From contig JALOKP010000003.1 of the NCBI GenBank assembly GCA_025456425.1, positions 1-55,793 of the forward strand: 55,793 nt of DNA, in the 5' to 3' direction. Below the pieces are notes generated by a model. It saw nothing but the letters and a program-made list of their open reading frames with translations. It made no database searches and was not told the DNA's origin. The translations under genes were made by a program, and so were the position numbers. The stretch comes from Acidobacteriota bacterium (GTDB taxonomy: Bacteria > Acidobacteriota > Polarisedimenticolia > J045). Shown piece by piece: positions 28,955 through 37,438 of the stretch. Every line of letters starts with the position of its first letter. Within the stretch, counting starts at the first letter, position 1.

Positions 28955-29443
28955 ATGAGCGAGCGGACGGAGCGCTGGGGCGGGATGCGTCACGCGACGG
29001 TGGCGGGGGTGCCGCACGGCGGTCCCGCGCGGCTGCGGCAGGCCGCGCGACTGGCGGCGGTGCGCGACGCGCTCGGCCAGGCCTTGGGGCCGCACCTCGC
29101 CGGCCTGAGCGAGGGGCCGGACGGGGTCGTCCTGCGGCTCGCCGGCGACGGCTGGGAGCGCGGGCTGGCGACGCAGCTCGAAGCCCTCGCGGGCCCGGTC
29201 GCGCGCGCCCTCGCGGCGCCGCTTCGCCCGGTCACGGTCGAGTCGGTGCCGGGCGCTGCCGGCCCGGGGCGTCCCCCGGGCCCGGCTCCCCGGGCGCCGG
29301 ACGGCGCTCCGAGCGAGCCGCTGGACCCGGGGGAGCGGCGGCGGCGGCTCGCGGCGGCGGCCGAGCGCCTGCTGGCCCGTCCGGGCGGCGGGACTGGGCG
29401 AGGGGAGAGGAGTTCCGTTGACAGGGGCCCGGGGGGGCAGTAG
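28955..29443 (+). CDS. DciA-like protein (DUF721)
   Basis: A 162-residue protein. Residues about 25-95 fit the DUF721/DciA domain: an amphipathic helix (RLAAVRDALGQALGPHLAG), strands (GVVLRLAGDGWERGLATQL), and a closing helix and strand (PLRPVTVESV). DciA loads the replicative helicase in bacteria that lack DnaC. The rest is a Pro/Ala/Arg-rich disordered tail, as is common in the family. The domain is weakly conserved, so the call is moderate. The last codons overlap the strong promoter of the next operon. Confidence 0.6.
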   Translation: MSERTERWGGMRHATVAGVPHGGPARLRQAARLAAVRDALGQALGPHLAGLSEGPDGVVLRLAGDGWERGLATQLEALAGPVARALAAPLRPVTVESVPGAAGPGRPPGPAPRAPDGAPSEPLDPGERRRRLAAAAERLLARPGGGTGRGERSSVDRGPGGQ

Positions 29444-29446
29444 ATA
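29418..29446 (+). promoter_or_regulatory. Strong sigma70-type promoter of the Gld-type ABC operon
   Basis: TTGACA (29418-29423), exactly 17 bases, and TAGATA (29441-29446). This is one of the two consensus -35 boxes in the window. It lies in the last codons and stop of the DciA-like gene, and the start codon at 29501 follows 54 bases later. Confidence 0.75.
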
Positions 29447-29500
29447 GACAGGTCGGTCGTGGGGAGATCACGGGGCGCACGGGCCACGGAAGGGCATTCG

Positions 29501-30487
29501 ATGGGTGAGGGGACGGCACCGGGAGGTCCGGGCGGGGCGGAGACTGCGTCCGTGCGGGCCCCGATGATCGAGATCGAGAACCTCCGCAAGCTCTACGGGC
29601 AGCACGAGGCGGTGAAGGGGATCACCTTCACCGTCCGGGCGGGGGAGATCCTCGGCTTTCTCGGCCCCAACGGGGCGGGGAAGTCGACCACCATGAAGGT
29701 CATGACCTGCCTCACCCCGCCGACCTCCGGCTCGGTGCGGATCGCTTCCCACGACGTGCTGCTCGAGCCGCTCGAAGTCCGGCGGGCGATCGGCTTCCTG
29801 CCCGAGACCCCTCCTCTCTACCCGGAGATGGTGGTCGAGGACTACCTGTCGTTTGCGGCCGAGATCCGGCGCGTGCGCCGCGCGCAGCGCCGGGCCGCGA
29901 TCGACGCGGCGCTCGAGCGCTGCGGCCTCGTCGAGGTCCGGCGGCGGCTCGTCGGCAACCTGTCGAAGGGCTACCGCCAGCGCGTCGGCCTGGCCCAGGC
30001 GGTGATCCACGAGCCGCGGATCCTGATCCTCGACGAGCCGACGGTCGGGCTCGACCCGACCCAGGTGATCGAGATCCGCACGATCATCCGCGACATCGGG
30101 CAGGACCGCACCGTGATCCTCTCGAGCCACATCCTTCCCGAGGTCCAGGCCACCTGCCAGCGGGTCGTGATCATCAACCGCGGCCAGATCGTGGCCGAGG
30201 GGCCGATGGAGGAGCTGCTCCACCGCCACGGCGGCGGGTCGTGGCACTTCACGCTGCGCCGGCCGCCGGCCGACGACGGCGCGCTGGCCGCGCTGCCGGG
30301 GCTGGACCGGTTGTTCGCGCTGGGGGGCGGCCGCTACCGGGCCGCGCTCGTGCCGGGGGACGACGCGCGCGAGAGCGCCGTCCGCGCGCTGGCCGCAGGC
30401 CCCTGGGGGCTGGTCGAGTTCGCGCCCGAGACGACGACGCTGGAAGAGGTCTTCCGCGAGGTCGTCCTGCAGGAGGCCCGCGCATGA
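29501..30487 (+). CDS. ABC transporter ATPase, GldA-type
   Basis: A 328-residue ATP-binding subunit of an ABC-2 type system. Walker A GPNGAGKS is at 55-62, the signature is the variant LSKGY at 154-158, and Walker B is LILDEP followed by TVGLDP. LSKGYRQRVGLAQA and the extra C-terminal domain (about 240-328) are typical of the GldA/NosF-like class. ATG 29501 was chosen for the GGAAGG ribosome site 7 bases upstream; a GTG at 29459 and an ATG at 29564 are alternatives. It overlaps the permease gene by 4 bases (ATGA). In Bacteroidetes GldA-GldF-GldG is linked to gliding; here only an envelope export role can be inferred. Confidence 0.9.
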   Translation: MGEGTAPGGPGGAETASVRAPMIEIENLRKLYGQHEAVKGITFTVRAGEILGFLGPNGAGKSTTMKVMTCLTPPTSGSVRIASHDVLLEPLEVRRAIGFLPETPPLYPEMVVEDYLSFAAEIRRVRRAQRRAAIDAALERCGLVEVRRRLVGNLSKGYRQRVGLAQAVIHEPRILILDEPTVGLDPTQVIEIRTIIRDIGQDRTVILSSHILPEVQATCQRVVIINRGQIVAEGPMEELLHRHGGGSWHFTLRRPPADDGALAALPGLDRLFALGGGRYRAALVPGDDARESAVRALAAGPWGLVEFAPETTTLEEVFREVVLQEARA

Positions 30488-31242
30488 GCCAGGTCTGGGC
30501 CGTCTTCAAGCGCGAGCTGAAGTCCTACTTCGTCTCGCCGCTCGCCTACACCGCGATCGCCAGCTTCCTGTTCGTGATGAACGTGCTGTTCGTCTTCTCG
30601 CTCAATGCCTACGAGACGACGCGCCGCGCCGCCGCGCAGCAGCTGCAGCAGGTTCCGGGCGCGGAGGCGCTGGTACGCGACATCTTCGGCGGCAATGTGA
30701 TGTGGGCGCTGGTCTTCATCGTGCCGCTGGTGACGATGCGGCTGCTCGCGGAAGAGCGCCGCCAGCACACCGCCGAGCTCCTGCTCACGGCCCCGATGAC
30801 GACGCGCCAGCTCGTCCTCGGCAAGTTCCTGGGCGCGGTCTTCATCCTGGCCGTGATGCTGGCCCTGATCGGCTGGCAGCCGCTGCTGCTGCGGATGTGG
30901 GGCGACGCCGACCCGGCGCCGGTCTGGACCGGGTTCCTGGCCGCGCTGCTCTACGGCAGCTTTCTGCTGTCGATCGGCCTGCTGGCCTCGAGCCTGACCG
31001 AGAGCACTTTCGTCGCCGCGATCATCGCGCTGGGCCTGCTGGCGCTGGTCAACTGGGGCGGGGTCGCGGTCGGGCAGATCCCGATCATCGGGCCGGGGCT
31101 CGAGCAGTTCACGCCGGTCGAGAACCTCAAGGCGCTGGTCCGGGGCACGATCGAGACCCGGGCGGTGGTCTACTTCCTGACGATGACGCTGTTCGTGGTC
31201 GACCTGACCGCGCGGGTCGTCGACAGCCAGCGCTGGAGGTGA
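30484..31242 (+). CDS. ABC-2 type permease, GldF-like
   Basis: A 252-residue inner-membrane protein with about six transmembrane helices (about 20-40, 70-90, 108-128, 143-165, 175-195 and 228-245). The N-terminus VFKRELKSYFVSPLAY and the cytoplasmic EERRQHTAELLLTAPMT are signatures of the GldF/NosY-like ABC-2 family. It is preceded by the ATPase with a 4-base overlap and followed after 4 bases by the GldG-like gene, so the three form one export complex by context. Confidence 0.9.
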   Translation: MSQVWAVFKRELKSYFVSPLAYTAIASFLFVMNVLFVFSLNAYETTRRAAAQQLQQVPGAEALVRDIFGGNVMWALVFIVPLVTMRLLAEERRQHTAELLLTAPMTTRQLVLGKFLGAVFILAVMLALIGWQPLLLRMWGDADPAPVWTGFLAALLYGSFLLSIGLLASSLTESTFVAAIIALGLLALVNWGGVAVGQIPIIGPGLEQFTPVENLKALVRGTIETRAVVYFLTMTLFVVDLTARVVDSQRWR

Positions 31243-31246
31243 GCCG

Positions 31247-32848
31247 ATGAAGAAGCTCGCCCACCTCGCCGGACCGATCGGCCTCGCGCTGCTGGTAATC
31301 GGATCGGGCTGGGCCGCGCTGGTGCCGGCCTCGATCCCGTGGCTCTACCAGTCGCTGCTGGTCGCCGGGGCGCTGCTGGCCACGATCGGCCTGTGGACCC
31401 ACCGCTCCGACCTGCTGGCGCCGGCCGGCACGCGCCGCGCCCGCCAGGGGGCGGGCGCGCTGGCCTCGGTCGCGGTGGCCATCGGAATCGTGCTGCTCGT
31501 CAACTTCCTCGCCGCACGCTACAACGAGCGCTACGACTTCACGCGCGCCCGCTCGTTCTCGCTCCACCCCGCGACGGAACGCGTGCTGAAGGCGCTGCCG
31601 GAGGGGGTCGAAGTGGTCGGCTTCTTCCCGCAGGCCGACCGCAACACTTTCCGCTCGGTCCGGATCCTGTTCGAGACCTTCGCGGCGTCGCAGCCGAGGC
31701 TCAAGCTGACCGTCGCCGACCCGAACCAGCAGCCCGACCTGTACGAGCGGCTCGGGCGCCCCGGCTCGCGCGTCACGGTGGTCCATCGCGGCGAGCGGCG
31801 CGTCGTCCTTCCGGGGTTCGAGGAAGGGGACCTCGCCGCCGCGCTGCTGGAGGTGGGGCGGGAGCAGTCGCGCGTCGTCTACTGGGTCATCGGCCACGAC
31901 GAGCGCCCGGTCGACGCGCGGGGCGCGCTGGGCTACCAGCGGCTGCAGTCCGACCTGATCAAGGACTACTACGAGATCCGCACGCTCTCGCTCGGGGCCG
32001 GCGAGAAGGTCCCCGCCGACGCGGCGCTGGTGGTGATCGCCGATCCGCGCCGGCCGGTCCCGCCGGCGGAGGTCGCGGCCTACGACGCCTACCTGCGCCG
32101 CGGCGGCCGCCTGCTGGCGCTGGTCGACGTCGACCCCGGGCAGGGCGAGACCCAGGCCAACCCGCTGGCCGAGCTGCTCGAGCGCTGGGGCCTGTTTGCG
32201 CGCCGCGGACTGATCCTCGACCCGCGCGAGCGGACCGGCGACCGCGACCCGCGGAAGGTCGTCGGCGACCGCTTCCCGCACAACTCGGTCAACGCGCTCG
32301 AGGGCCAGCTGACGCTCTTCCCGCAGGCCCGGCCGGTCGAGTTCGGCCCCGTGATGGACGACCAGCAGGTGTTCCACTACAAGCTGGTCGAGCTGGCGGC
32401 CGGCCCGCCGGGGCAGGGGAAGGACCCGTTCGTCTCGGCCGACCTGTCGCTGGCCCTGCGGCCGGCGGAAGAGCTGGCCGGCCTGTCCCGGCCGGGTCAG
32501 CCGCCGGAGCCGATCGCCGTGGCGATCGGCGCATTCCGGAAGTTCACGCCGCGGGCGGGCGATACGCGCGTCGGCCGGGAGGCGCGCGCCGCGCTGATCG
32601 GCGACGCCGACTTCCTGAACGACGCCCACTTCGACCAGGTGGCGAACCGCGAACTGGCGCTGAACGTCGTGCGCTGGCTGACCGGCGAGGAGCTGCTGAT
32701 CCGGCGCGAGGGGGAACGCCGCCAGGCGCGCGAGGCGATGATGGTCTCGCCGGCCCAGATGAACCTGGTGATCGCGCTCGCGCTCGGGGCGCCGATCGTC
32801 GTCTTCCTCGTCGGCTGGATCGTCTGGCTGACCCGGAGGAGCAGGTGA
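31247..32848 (+). CDS. GldG-like ABC auxiliary protein
   Basis: A 533-residue protein with two N-terminal transmembrane helices (about 8-28 and 33-50), a third hydrophobic segment (about 68-88), then a long extracytoplasmic domain and a C-terminal helix (about 508-528) followed by Arg residues. The domain has YDFTRARSFSLHPATERVL, a common opening of the GldG/IFT52-like family (ABC_transp_aux). The family has no enzymatic activity known to me and accompanies GldA/GldF. It overlaps the following gene by 4 bases (GTGA). Confidence 0.85.
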   Translation: MKKLAHLAGPIGLALLVIGSGWAALVPASIPWLYQSLLVAGALLATIGLWTHRSDLLAPAGTRRARQGAGALASVAVAIGIVLLVNFLAARYNERYDFTRARSFSLHPATERVLKALPEGVEVVGFFPQADRNTFRSVRILFETFAASQPRLKLTVADPNQQPDLYERLGRPGSRVTVVHRGERRVVLPGFEEGDLAAALLEVGREQSRVVYWVIGHDERPVDARGALGYQRLQSDLIKDYYEIRTLSLGAGEKVPADAALVVIADPRRPVPPAEVAAYDAYLRRGGRLLALVDVDPGQGETQANPLAELLERWGLFARRGLILDPRERTGDRDPRKVVGDRFPHNSVNALEGQLTLFPQARPVEFGPVMDDQQVFHYKLVELAAGPPGQGKDPFVSADLSLALRPAEELAGLSRPGQPPEPIAVAIGAFRKFTPRAGDTRVGREARAALIGDADFLNDAHFDQVANRELALNVVRWLTGEELLIRREGERRQAREAMMVSPAQMNLVIALALGAPIVVFLVGWIVWLTRRSR

Positions 32849-33471
32849 AGCGGGGCGGGCTCGTCGCCGGCGTCGCGCTGCTCGCCGCGCTGCTCGGACT
32901 CGTCTGGTACGAGTTGCGCCGCGACGAGCAGGCCGGTGTGATGCAGCCGGGCACGATCGCCTTCCCCTACAACCCGGGGCGGGTGCAGGAGTTCACGGTC
33001 ACGGTGGGGGAGCGCTCGGCGACGCTGCGCCGCGGCCCCGGGGGGAGCTTCGAGACCGCGTCGTCCTCGGGCCCCGTCGTGGTCGAGCGGGCGGCGGATT
33101 TCCTCGCCGCGGTCGGCCGGCTGCGCTTTCTCGACGAGGTACAGGAGTCGGCCACGGACGAGGAACTGGCGAAGTTCGGGCTGGGACCACCGCCGCTCGC
33201 GTCCGTGAAGCTCGTGCTGCGTCCCCCCGCGCGCGAGGGCGAAACGGTCCCCGCGGTCCCCCCCCTGCTCGAGCTCGGCGGCGCCTCGCCCGTCCTGCCG
33301 GGCTACTACGCGCGCGTCAACGGCTTTCCGCGGATCGTCCTGGTCGGGGCCGAGGCGGCCGACCTGGCCGAGGGGGTCGGGCTCGAGCTGTTCGGCGAAG
33401 CCTCGCTGATCCCCGAGCCGGAGCGCGAGTCGGGTCTCAAGGAGCTCCCGGACCCGCCGAAGCGGCGCTGA
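32845..33471 (+). CDS. DUF4340-like membrane-anchored protein
   Basis: A 208-residue protein starting at GTG 32845 after a GGAGG site. It has one N-terminal helix (about 5-22) and an extracytoplasmic domain with short strand pairs such as VQEFTVTVGERSATLRRG. Proteins with DUF4340 regularly follow GldG-like genes, and size, anchor and position agree; sequence similarity alone would be weak. The C-terminus overlaps the convergent GWxTD gene by 35 bases. Function unknown; probably part of the ABC complex on the periplasmic side. Confidence 0.65.
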   Translation: MKRGGLVAGVALLAALLGLVWYELRRDEQAGVMQPGTIAFPYNPGRVQEFTVTVGERSATLRRGPGGSFETASSSGPVVVERAADFLAAVGRLRFLDEVQESATDEELAKFGLGPPPLASVKLVLRPPAREGETVPAVPPLLELGGASPVLPGYYARVNGFPRIVLVGAEAADLAEGVGLELFGEASLIPEPERESGLKELPDPPKRR

Positions 33472-34975
33472 CCTCGAAGGCCGTCTCGCGCTCGAGCGGG
33501 GCCCCCCCGGCGGCGGAGGCCGTCACGACGAGCCGGTAGCTCCCGGGCGCGAGCCGCCCGGCGGGGATCTCGAGCCGCCAGGGCCCGCGCGCGTCGTCGC
33601 TGGCACCGTCCAGTCCCGTCGGCTCGCCCCCGGCGCCCAGCACGCGCCAGGCGAGCGTCACCGGGCCGTCCCCGCCGGGCGGCGGCTCGACCCGCGCGAA
33701 GAACCGCGCCGGCGCCTCGGCGGCGACGCGTTCGCGCGGGGTGGGCAGCACGCGCAGCGGGCCGGCGCGGAACGGGAAGGTGGCGTCGCCGCCGGCCTCG
33801 GCCCCCGCGGCCGGCTCGTCCGTCCCCAGCAGCGGGCCGTAGAGGCGCGGCGCGCCGCGCGGCGCGAAGTCGGGGATGGTCAGGTCGATCGCCGTCGAAC
33901 CCGCGCCGCCGCCGCTCCGATCGTAGATCACGGCCGAGAGCTGCCACGCGCCGGGCGGCACCGGTCGGACCGCCTGGAAGCGGAGCCACGGGTCGCCCGC
34001 GGCCGGGGCGGGCTCGGGCACGAAGGCGTCCTCAGGGATCGTCAGCGGCACCGCCCCCGGCGCGCCGCGCGGCCGCAGCTCGGCGGCGACGGCAAAGCGC
34101 TGCGCGAGCCCGACCGCGCTGCCGTCCCAGGCCGGGACGAGGCGCGCGCGCGGCAGCGCGACGGTGATCGCCAGCAGCGTCTCACCCCCCGGCCCCGACA
34201 GCAGGTGCAGCGCGCCGGAGGCCTCGTAGGAGCCCAGGAACTGCTCGGACTTCACGATCGCCTCGAGCAGCTCGCGCTCGCTCGGGATCTCCTGCAGCCG
34301 GGCCAGGTCCATCGCCGTCCCGAGGTTCCCGTTGGCCCACGGCACCTGGTCGATCAGCCGATCGACCGCGCCGGGCAGCGCCTGGTCGGCAGGCTGCAGC
34401 ATCGTGAAGGAGGGGCTGGCGAAGCGCGCGCTGTCGGAGAGCAGCCAGTCCTCGTCGGCGGTGCGGATGAAGGGGATCACGGTCACCACGCGGTTCGAGG
34501 CGCTGGCGAGGCCGTAGTAGATCCAGCGCATCATCCCCCGGGCGCCGGCGTGGGCCCCGGTGTCGTAGTTCTCGTCCCTCTCGATGTCGTCGGGGGGCCC
34601 GAGCAGGATGTAGATCTTGCCCCGGTCGGTCTTCCAGCCCGGCTTGCCCGAGCCGGTGAACTGCCCGTTCGCCTCGGCCACGCGCTGCCAGAACCCCAGG
34701 CGCGCCTCGTTCTGCGGGGTCCGGGGGTCGGGGTCGCGCCGCTCCCAGAAGTTCCGGATGAAGGCGATCCGCTCCGGCGCGGTCTCCTGCGAGCGGAAGA
34801 GGCGCGCCTCGCTGCGGGTCATCAGGTAGCGGACCGGCCCCTCATCCCAGTCGCGGGTGGCGTCCTCGGTGCCGCCCTTCGCCGCCCACGCGAGCCCCGC
34901 GGCGCCCAGCGTCGCGAAAAAGAGCAGCGCCGCGCAACAGAATCGGCAGCGGCGGTTTGACCCCCTGTGCGCCAT
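33437..34975 (-). CDS. GWxTD-domain secreted protein
   Basis: A 512-residue protein with an N-terminal signal sequence (hydrophobic about 13-28, ending LAWA). The GWxTD domain (about 45-160) has RNFWERRDPDPRTPQNE and the name-giving GWKTD at 113-117, followed by RGKIYILLGPPD. The C-terminal half is Pro/Gly-rich with beta-sandwich-like stretches. GWxTD proteins occur mainly in Acidobacteriota, Bacteroidota and relatives; their role is not known. ATG 34975 was preferred to an upstream ATG (35053) because it directly precedes the signal sequence and the -10 box lies between them. Confidence 0.85.
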   Translation of the reverse strand: MAHRGSNRRCRFCCAALLFFATLGAAGLAWAAKGGTEDATRDWDEGPVRYLMTRSEARLFRSQETAPERIAFIRNFWERRDPDPRTPQNEARLGFWQRVAEANGQFTGSGKPGWKTDRGKIYILLGPPDDIERDENYDTGAHAGARGMMRWIYYGLASASNRVVTVIPFIRTADEDWLLSDSARFASPSFTMLQPADQALPGAVDRLIDQVPWANGNLGTAMDLARLQEIPSERELLEAIVKSEQFLGSYEASGALHLLSGPGGETLLAITVALPRARLVPAWDGSAVGLAQRFAVAAELRPRGAPGAVPLTIPEDAFVPEPAPAAGDPWLRFQAVRPVPPGAWQLSAVIYDRSGGGAGSTAIDLTIPDFAPRGAPRLYGPLLGTDEPAAGAEAGGDATFPFRAGPLRVLPTPRERVAAEAPARFFARVEPPPGGDGPVTLAWRVLGAGGEPTGLDGASDDARGPWRLEIPAGRLAPGSYRLVVTASAAGGAPLERETAFEVSAASAGPGAP

Positions 34976-34981
34976 CCGCCT

Positions 34982-34987
34982 AAGATA
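34982..34987 (-). promoter_or_regulatory. -10 box abutting the GWxTD gene start (leaderless candidate)
   Basis: TATCTT on the minus strand ends 6 bases before the ATG at 34975, the same geometry as at 28943-28955. The overlapping TAAGAT (34981-34986) on the plus strand could serve the divergent HEAT-repeat gene. Confidence 0.4.
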
Positions 34988-35028
34988 TCTCTGGTCTGCG
35001 GTTACCGCAGGGCAGGAGGTTCGTCTCG

Positions 35029-36123
35029 ATGCACCCGGGCCGTCGCCCGCCAATCCTCGTCGCCGCGGTTCTCGCCGCAGCGATCCTGGCCGTGCTTGCC
35101 GCCGCGCCCGGCTGCGGCCCGGGCGGCCTCAAGGGCCGCACCCCCGACGAGCGGTCGGTCGCGGCCGCGGAACTGGGCGTCAACGGAGCCGATCAGAACG
35201 TGCCGATTCTGGTCGAGGCGATCGAGACGGAGCCGGACGTCGTACAGGCCGGCGCGATCACCGCGCTCGGCCGGATCGGCACCCCCGCCGCCGTCGCCGC
35301 GCTCGCGAAGTTCGCTCACAGCGAGGTCACGCTGACGCGGCGCGCCGTCTGCCAGGCGCTTCAGGACGTGATGCCGGCGGCCTACCCCGACGCCGCGCGC
35401 GTGCTGGTCGAGATCGGGCAGAGCACGCTGCCCAAGGGTCCCGGGGACGACCCCAACATGGAGGTTCGGCGCGCCGCCGTGACCTCGCTGGCGGTGATCC
35501 AGTCGCCCCTCTCGGCCGAGTTCCTGATCGACCGCGCGCTGAACGACCCCGAGGAAGGGGTCCGCAACGCCAGCGTCAAGACGCTCGGCCGGCTCAAGGA
35601 GCCGCGCGCGGTCGATGCGCTGGAGAAGATCTACGAGGTCGACGACGAGAAGAACCGCGCCTGGGCGATCGAGGCGCTCGGCGAGATCGGCGACCCGCGC
35701 GCGGTGCCGACCGTGACGAAGGCGCTTGCCGACTACCACGGCGTGACCCGCGGCAAGGCGGCGTGGTCGCTCTGGCAGCTGCAGCAGGCCGGCTGCGTGC
35801 CGGCCGTGCAGCAGGCGCTCGCCGCGGAGCAGGACGACCTCCCGGCGATCGTGATGGCCCACGTGCTCGTGCTCGCCGGGCAGCCCCAGGCGATCGAGTA
35901 TCTCGAGGACCAGCTGATCCGCGGGCGCACGAACATGGCCCGGGCCGAGGCTGCGCGCGCGCTGGGCGAGGTCGGCCGCAAGGAGTCGGTGATCGCGCTC
36001 GACCGCGCCTTCCGCGAGGATCGCGACGGCCTCGTGCTGCGCGAGTCCAGCCTGGCGATCCAGAAGCTGTTCGAGAAGTATCCCGGGAGCGAATCCCTCG
36101 TCACGCCGCCGCCCGGCGGCTGA
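35029..36123 (+). CDS. HEAT-repeat protein, probably exported
   Basis: A 364-residue protein with a hydrophobic N-terminal segment (about 8-27) ending in PGC, a possible though atypical lipobox (Cys29). The rest is a series of about eight to ten HEAT-type helical repeats; examples are QAGAITALGRIGTPAAV, NASVKTLGRLKEPRAVDAL and WAIEALGEIGDPRAVP. Such solenoids serve as protein-protein scaffolds. A strong AGGAGGT ribosome site lies 8 bases before ATG 35029. It is divergent from the GWxTD gene and 26 bases upstream of the bactofilin gene, so probably the head of a three-gene operon. Confidence 0.82.
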   Translation: MHPGRRPPILVAAVLAAAILAVLAAAPGCGPGGLKGRTPDERSVAAAELGVNGADQNVPILVEAIETEPDVVQAGAITALGRIGTPAAVAALAKFAHSEVTLTRRAVCQALQDVMPAAYPDAARVLVEIGQSTLPKGPGDDPNMEVRRAAVTSLAVIQSPLSAEFLIDRALNDPEEGVRNASVKTLGRLKEPRAVDALEKIYEVDDEKNRAWAIEALGEIGDPRAVPTVTKALADYHGVTRGKAAWSLWQLQQAGCVPAVQQALAAEQDDLPAIVMAHVLVLAGQPQAIEYLEDQLIRGRTNMARAEAARALGEVGRKESVIALDRAFREDRDGLVLRESSLAIQKLFEKYPGSESLVTPPPGG

Positions 36124-36149
36124 CGCCGCATCGCGCCGAGGAGGGCCCG

Positions 36150-36734
36150 ATGGCACTTTGGGGAAAGAAGGAGCCGGAGGCGGACAGACCGCCGTCGCCG
36201 GCCGCAACGATCGAACCTGCAGCCCGGCCGGCGACGCCCGCCGCCGTCCCGGCCGCACAGGTACCAGCTCCCGTCGCCCCGCCGGCGGGGTCGCCCAGAG
36301 GAGGCACGCACATGGAGGGTCGCAGCGCGACGATCGGACCGTCGATCCACGTCAAGGGTGAGTTGATGGGCAACGAGGACCTCGTGATCGAGGGCCGCAT
36401 CGAGGGGATCGTCCGCCTGCGCGATCACCACCTGACCGTCGGCAAGTCGGCCACCATCCTGGCCACGCTCGAGGCCAAGTCGATCCGCGTCGAGGGGAAC
36501 GTCCAGGGCGACGTCCAGGCCTCCGAGCGCGTCGAGCTGGCGGCCGGAAGCTCCGTCGTCGGCGATGTGACGGCACCGCGGGTTTCGATCGCCGACGGCG
36601 CCCGGTTCAAGGGGAGCGTCGACATGGACAAGGGCGGCCCGCGCCCGGCCAGCTCCGCGTCCCCCGCGTCGCCCGCGTCCACGCCCGCCGCCGTCCCGGC
36701 CGGGGCAGGGAAAGCCTCCGGCAGCACCCCCTGA
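36150..36734 (+). CDS. Bactofilin family cytoskeletal protein
   Basis: A 194-residue protein. A Pro/Ala-rich disordered N-terminus (about 10-60) leads to the bactofilin core (about 62-160) of regular right-handed beta-helix turns: TIGPSIHVKGELMGNEDLVIEGRIEG, cut here into its repeats around VKGEL, VIEGRIEG, VEGNVQGDV and VVGDVTAP. A second Pro/Ala-rich tail follows. Bactofilins polymerise without nucleotide and position envelope enzymes. Ribosome site GAGGAGG precedes ATG 36150. It lies 4 bases before the methyltransferase-like gene. Confidence 0.93.
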   Translation: MALWGKKEPEADRPPSPAATIEPAARPATPAAVPAAQVPAPVAPPAGSPRGGTHMEGRSATIGPSIHVKGELMGNEDLVIEGRIEGIVRLRDHHLTVGKSATILATLEAKSIRVEGNVQGDVQASERVELAAGSSVVGDVTAPRVSIADGARFKGSVDMDKGGPRPASSASPASPASTPAAVPAGAGKASGSTP

Positions 36735-36738
36735 GGCC

Positions 36739-37404
36739 GTGAGCCTCTTCGGTATCGGAAAGCGCCCGGCGCCGCCGCCGCCCGCCCCGGAAGCTCCGGG
36801 GCGCGCGCGGCCGCCCGGGGCGCCCGCCCCGGCGGCGGGCGCTTCGACCCGCCCGCCGGCGCCGGAACCCCCTGCCGGCGACCCGGCCCGCTCGCCGTCG
36901 CGGGCGATGCAGCAGCTGCTCGAAAGCGCCGCCCGGCGGAGCGCCGAGGGGCGCCCCCCGCGCGTGCTGCTGGCCGGACCGGTCGCCCAGGTCACGATGG
37001 ACGCGATCACCGGCCCCGGCTGCCGGCTGACGGTCGAGGGCGAGTTCTTTCCCGAGCTGCCGCTGGCCTACCCCGACGGACGGTTCGACCTGATCCTGGG
37101 GCTCGACGTGCTCGACCTGCTGGCCGACGGCGGGGCCCGGGCCCAGGCCGCGGAGTGGGCGCGCGTGCTGGCCCCGGGCGGCACCCTCTACCTGGTGGCC
37201 CGTCGCGAGGCCTCCCAGGTCCCGCCGCTGGTGCGGATCGACGTCCACCCCGACGGGGCGCTCGCGATCCACCCCCTCGGCCCCCGCCACCCCCTGGTCC
37301 AGCCCCGCCAGAACCGCGAGTTCGAAGTGCTGGTCCGCCCCCTCGTCGTGCACGAGATTTCCCTGCGGCGAGACGGCCTGCGCGAGATCCTCTGCCGCAA
37401 GTAG
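36739..37404 (+). CDS. Methyltransferase-like protein of unknown function
   Basis: A 221-residue protein starting at GTG 36739, with a Pro/Ala-rich N-terminal third (about 9-55). The rest resembles a class I methyltransferase fold: a strand at VLLAGPVAQ in the motif I position (the usual GxGxG is missing), FDLILGLDVLDLL like motif II/IV, and LAPGGTLYLVARR like motif V. The C-terminal part is not recognised. The missing glycine motif suggests a non-catalytic or divergent member. It is probably translated with the bactofilin, whose N-terminus is similarly disordered. Confidence 0.55.
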   Translation: MSLFGIGKRPAPPPPAPEAPGRARPPGAPAPAAGASTRPPAPEPPAGDPARSPSRAMQQLLESAARRSAEGRPPRVLLAGPVAQVTMDAITGPGCRLTVEGEFFPELPLAYPDGRFDLILGLDVLDLLADGGARAQAAEWARVLAPGGTLYLVARREASQVPPLVRIDVHPDGALAIHPLGPRHPLVQPRQNREFEVLVRPLVVHEISLRRDGLREILCRK

Positions 37405-37438
37405 GGGATCGGTCCGCGGGCCCGCCCGGGAGATCCGG

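Noticed and set aside
36739..37404. Active SAM-dependent methyltransferase
   Set aside because: Motif I lacks the glycine pattern; only the fold-like strand pattern remains, so it was labelled methyltransferase-like.
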